Below, in pieces: positions 59,801 to 64,000 of a stretch of DNA of 64,000 bases. The stretch spans positions 6,872,913-6,936,912 of the forward strand of contig CM040450.1 in the NCBI GenBank assembly GCA_022749755.1, given 5' to 3'. Position numbers and translations under genes: made by a program. The stretch is from Azadirachta indica (lineage: Eukaryota > Streptophyta > Magnoliopsida > Sapindales > Meliaceae). Below the pieces are notes generated by a model that did not search any database, was not told the origin of the DNA, and saw only the letters and a program-made list of their open reading frames with translations. Each line of letters begins with the position of its first letter. The first letter of the stretch is position 1.

Positions 59801-62800
59801 CCAGAAGTTCTTAAGTAACAGTTTCAAAATTTAGAAGTGTCACCTGAGAACTGATAATTTCTTGCCTAATGAAGCAAAAAGTGCAAGACTATGATTAAAA
59901 TGGGAAAAGTGCAGATCCTTCACAGCTTTTGTACAGGAAGGAAGTAAAATATCTTCACTTTCATGTGGATGTATCAAGCTAACCTGCAATACAATGTTTG
60001 TAGAACCAATGAGAACAGTTTTTTTGTCCAAAAAAATGGTTATTGAAGCAAGCTTGTGTCAAAACCACGAAAGTTACTTTAGTAAGTAAATGTGTTCCAC
60101 TTCCACCAATCCCAGGCAGCCTTCGAGCCATTAATAGAATTTGACTAGAGTCATCCGCATCAAATAAACGTGCACCATCAACCCGTAATGCTTTCTATAA
60201 AAATTAAAACACAAGGTTCAATATCTTGGGCAACAAAAGAAAGTTCAGGGGATACTGGCAAGAGAAGGAAATTCGAGATGTAATCACTTGAGCAGAATAA
60301 GCACCTGCAATTTCTTAGGATTCGCTAGGAGATATAAGATACAATTGAGATGATAGAAAGAAGAATTGCATGAAAAACAAGACAAGCCAGAGAAATAAAT
60401 TTGAAAATACTGACCATATTACTGCAAATCAGCCTGTATATAGTTCAAAAGTAGACTTTCTTTACCCCTTTTCAATTGTCTCTCCATATACCTCCTTCAA
60501 TGCTCTCTCTTTCTCCCATTCTTTCTATCAAAGTATGGATTTCGTTAATCTTAACACTAATTTTTAACTTTAGTTACATAAAAACAATTTACTTAAACCT
60601 TAGAAAACAAGATGTTCAAAGAATTTGGAAAAAATGACGTATAGGAATATCAAGCAAGCACAAAGTTTAGCAGCTTTGATCGTTATCAAGAGTATGCTTA
60701 GTAGTGTTGGCTTCTACTTAACTTTGAAACACAGCCGAAAAAGTATTTGATATACATTATGTTTACGGGAACCACTCACTTTTTAACTAATACTTGATCT
60801 TAAGTGATTTCCTTTCCCTTCCACACAGTTGTAGCTTCAACGTAATAGCACCTAAATGCCAAATACCCTAAATACGTTTGAAGTTCAAGTTCTTTGAGAG
60901 GTAAATAGGGGAGAATAAAATAATAAAAGGAGATCTTCGAATGATGATTGTATTATTGTTAAGAAGCAAGAGATTGCAATACATGTAAGACAAAGATGTT
61001 CGACGATGCTTCCCCATAAAAGTTTGAGGCAAAATTGGGTCCTACAGAACAAATAAGAAACTTATTATAATCATAACAAAGGAAAATGGAAAAGATAAAC
61101 AAAACATGGCTATATTTTTTGACAATAATAAAGAAGATATCTTCAAAAACACATAAAAAACATCCCAAAACATATAGAGATCTATAACAGATTTCTAAAA
61201 GAAAATGAATAATACAATGCATAAATTCTTCTGATGACATGATCATTTATCTGAAAAGATGATTACCAAATGCAGATTGTTCTTGACAGCTCCCAGTAGC
61301 AGAAGCAGAAGCATATCCAGACAGCCCGTTCTGGCTATCACCTAATAAATGCTCCAAAAAATGTGCCCTCTACAAAGCCAAAATATAAGAGCTCAAGCAT
61401 AACCAAAAAAGCATATCTGAAACATATCTAAGATATATATACAGTCTCTAGTTCAAACTAAAATTAAAGTTCTATATAAAATGTCACTCACAAAAATAGT
61501 TAAAGAATTTTTAGTAATCAACTTTAGTTTTTTTTTCTTTTCCCTCCTTTTTGATACTGCACTTGCATGCAACAGTTTGTTCTTAGAACTGCCTGAAAAC
61601 AACAAAATAGTACAAATGAAATGTGTGGCCAAATGCCAGAAAATCTGAGAGAAGGAAAAAGGAAATACAACGTACAATGAAAGGCATGGAAAACTCGAAA
61701 GATATAACCAATATCAATTAGAACAAACCAGAGAACAAAGTCTTCAAGAAGCAAAGAACTCAAGCTATGAACATGGTCTAATTGGAATATGATACTTGAG
61801 AAATAAGCACAATGCTCAAGCAACGTGATGGTGACATATAGGACAACAAGAAACATTCCAAGATGGATAAAATTACTACAGCCAACAACGTATATTTGTA
61901 TAGGAAAGCTGCAGAAAATATTTTACTTGTTCCAGAAACATGAAACAAGAAACACAATTAGAAAGCACATATAACTTAGAGTCAAGCATACTTCTTGTAG
62001 TTGGTGAACTTTCAGATGCAACTCAGCTTCTCTCTTCTGCCATTTGGCTTCTTGTTTACCCCAGCCAGCAACCTACAAGGAAAAGTATATAACTATTCGA
62101 TTCGCTCAGGAGCATAAATGAGATTGAATATATCACTCCTTTAAAAATACAATACCATTTTCATTAAAAGAAAAAACATAGGCTTAAGAAACAACCATGT
62201 ATGAAGAAGAGCATATTAGAAGGCATGTATGATAAAAGGATCAAGATAATTGATCTCCAACAGAAATGGAGCATTTTAACTCATAGAAGCTAATGCAACT
62301 ATGAGGTACAACCACGCCACATTACTTAATCATCGAACTCCAGGTTTTGCTAGCCAGTAAAGATTCCTACCTTCTTCTCAAGAGATGCACATTTAGCCTC
62401 AAGGGAGTGAATCCTCTGCCAGAAAGAAAGGACAACATTAAAATTAGGACTCCTTAAAACAACTTCTTATAAAAACAAGCTCAGGAGATCTATAGGGTAA
62501 CCTTCTGTGATTCTTCATCAACTGCAACAATCCGTGACGCAAACAATTTTCTAACATCCTTCAATGAGCATTTTTGGTTGCATTGAGGACACTAAGGAGC
62601 ACAAAAGTAAATATGAGGGGGGAAAAATGATTTGTGTTGATTAGTCATGGAAATTATGACATATTTAAGTAACAAAAACTACCTTCCCTGAGCTTTGACC
62701 TTGCTGTAACCATCTTTTGATGCAAGAGAAACCATATATGTGTCCACAAGGAAGACAACTGCAGTGATCGGAAAAAGAAAACAGTTTCACTAGTGTAGCA

Positions 62801-64000
62801 TAAAATAAACAATAATTCAATAGTTAGACGCAGCAAAATTTTTAGTACTCAAGTATTTGCATAACAGTAGAAAATTAATGATCACTTGCTGAAGTCTAGA
62901 TAGGTCATCATTGCTGCATCAAAAGATGAATACTTTTATATAAAGTATACAACGAATTCATAGGATTATGATTTGATAGAAAAGGGGAAGGAAAAAGTTC
63001 TGCAAAGTCAAGGAGAAAACATCAATGCAAAACCTTATACACCCTCGTAAAACATGTAGCACTAGAATGACTGTAGACTACCATTAAAATTTTTTTATAA
63101 GCCTAGTATATTGAATCTTTCTTCACCATAAAAAGATCACATTATCACTCGTATCAGTAGATTAATACTATAGAAGGAAAGGGAAAGGGAGAAAAGGAAA
63201 TGTAGCTGTTCTTTCTTCCATCTAGTTATTCTGATAGCATAAAACACAGAGTCCAAGTAGAGAAAAACCTTTTTGACATCCCTACATCTATCTAGTCATT
63301 GACATTTTTATAAAAATTACTACTGAAAGTAATCGTAATCAATTGCAGACACTTTAGAAAGATGAAAGTAAGAAATTGTAATAAACACTATCTTTTAAGA
63401 CATAAGAGTGCTTTTTGAAGATGAAAATGCTAAAAGACACCAAATGTTCTCATTAAGAGAAAACATTATTCAGTCATTCTTTAATCTAAAATTAACGTGT
63501 GGAAATTCAATTTTGTGGTTTATAAATCCTGTTTATCAATTCACTAGTAAACAGAGAATAAGTTTTGGAAATGATAACGAGCTCACCCGAGACATAATTT
63601 TTCATCCCTCTTTCATTGCAAGCAATAAATCGTGTAACATTCAAATAAAGTGCGAGGATTGTAGATTCTGAAAGTGCAGACCTGATGTGATGGACGCCGC
63701 TGTTAGTCCAAGCTTCCATACAAATTGGACAAAACAATCCCTCAATTTCACTACGATTCCAGTCACTTCCTTGGGAACAATCTCCGCTCTCAATTCCACT
63801 CACTGAACAGACTTCTCCACCTCTCTCTTCTCTTCTCCGCTTCTCTCCATCTCCATCTCTCAATTGAAACGAACTTGAAACCCTAGGCGGCGATTCAGCC
63901 GCCGTAATTAACTCCTCTTCTTCTTCAGTTTCGTCTTCGTTGTCGTTTTCGGTATCATCATCCTCTCCTTCTTCGGTTTCAGTTTCTTCTTCTTCTTCAT
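56820..64000 (-). CDS. RING finger, coiled-coil and WD40 E3 ubiquitin ligase, RFWD3-like (5' end beyond window)
   Basis: Exons seen, from 5' to 3': 63,682-64,000 (partial); 62,683-62,758; 62,502-62,591; 62,371-62,415; 61,992-62,072; 61,267-61,369; 60,983-61,041; 60,078-60,194; 59,844-59,983; 59,720-59,759; 59,301-59,363; 59,048-59,226; 56,820-57,303. All junctions are GT-AG and stay in frame, giving about 597 residues here. A very acidic N-terminus (runs of Glu and Asp) leads to a RING finger split over three exons: CPICMEAW, CLPCGHIYGFSC, CPQC. A coiled-coil region follows (RIHSLEAKCASLEKK, KWQKREAELHLKVHQLQE), then WD40-type repeats (VKDLHFSHFNHSLALFASLG, AWSCAWDFNNAHHIYAGLQD). This order matches RFWD3, which in animals ubiquitinates RPA and RAD51 during DNA crosslink repair. 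A nuclear repair role here is inferred from the family. Start codon not in the window. Confidence 0.9.
58845..58867. repeat. (CT)n microsatellite in the last RFWD3-like intron
   Basis: About eleven CT repeats lie within the 1.7 kb intron between the exons ending at 59,048 and starting at 57,303. Confidence 0.85.

Noticed and set aside
61453..61856. Minus-strand open frames of 74 and 110 codons in an RFWD3-like intron
   Set aside because: They lie between two in-frame exons (61,369 and 61,992) and show no domain. They are ordinary T-rich intron sequence.

Overview
This 64 kb window is nuclear DNA of a dicot plant. It is strongly AT-rich, its genes have many short introns, and it carries an intron-containing nuclear tRNA-Tyr, a group III xyloglucan endotransglucosylase/hydrolase (XTH) gene and nested Mutator-like (MULE) and hAT transposons. 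The gene set would suit a woody eudicot such as Citrus, but the species is an inference and is not proven by the sequence. All coordinates and reading frames were worked out by eye.

Layout: 0.7-3.2 kb is a decayed MULE transposase on the minus strand. 3.8-16.2 kb is a tandem array built from repeated modules. It holds two intact intron-poor genes (7,958-8,413 and 11,055-11,561) and one stop-containing pseudogene (14,991-15,497) for small, four-helix membrane proteins that I do not recognise. The array is peppered with a short TGGGTGT/ACACCCA motif in both orientations. 16.6-22 kb is a broken, circularly permuted copy of the ArgJ-like locus that lies at 39.1-45.6 kb. 22.6-36.7 kb is a transposon nest: a tandem repeat, a 2.5 kb element with terminal inverted repeats, and a foldback element interrupted by a 9.4 kb MULE, which is itself interrupted by a 4.3 kb hAT element. 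Target-site duplications resolve the insertion order. 37-39 kb holds an LTR-retrotransposon gag scrap and low-complexity DNA.

39,057-45,569 (minus) is a 17-exon ArgJ-type glutamate N-acetyltransferase gene whose reading frame (464 codons) is open throughout but which has changes at usually invariant positions. 46.7-52.4 kb is gene-poor and AT-rich, with a perfect 31-bp hairpin and an exact 45-bp tandem duplication. An isolated exon-like segment lies at 52.4 kb. 53,073-55,075 (plus) is a complete four-exon XTH gene. 56,273-56,362 is tRNA-Tyr(GUA) with a 17-nt intron. 56,820-64,000 (minus) is a RING/coiled-coil/WD40 E3 ubiquitin ligase resembling RFWD3, complete at its 3' end and running off the right edge.

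The genes do not form a pathway. The biologically interesting parts are the expanded small membrane-protein family with its repeated flanks, the permuted ArgJ duplication, and the dated three-level transposon nest.
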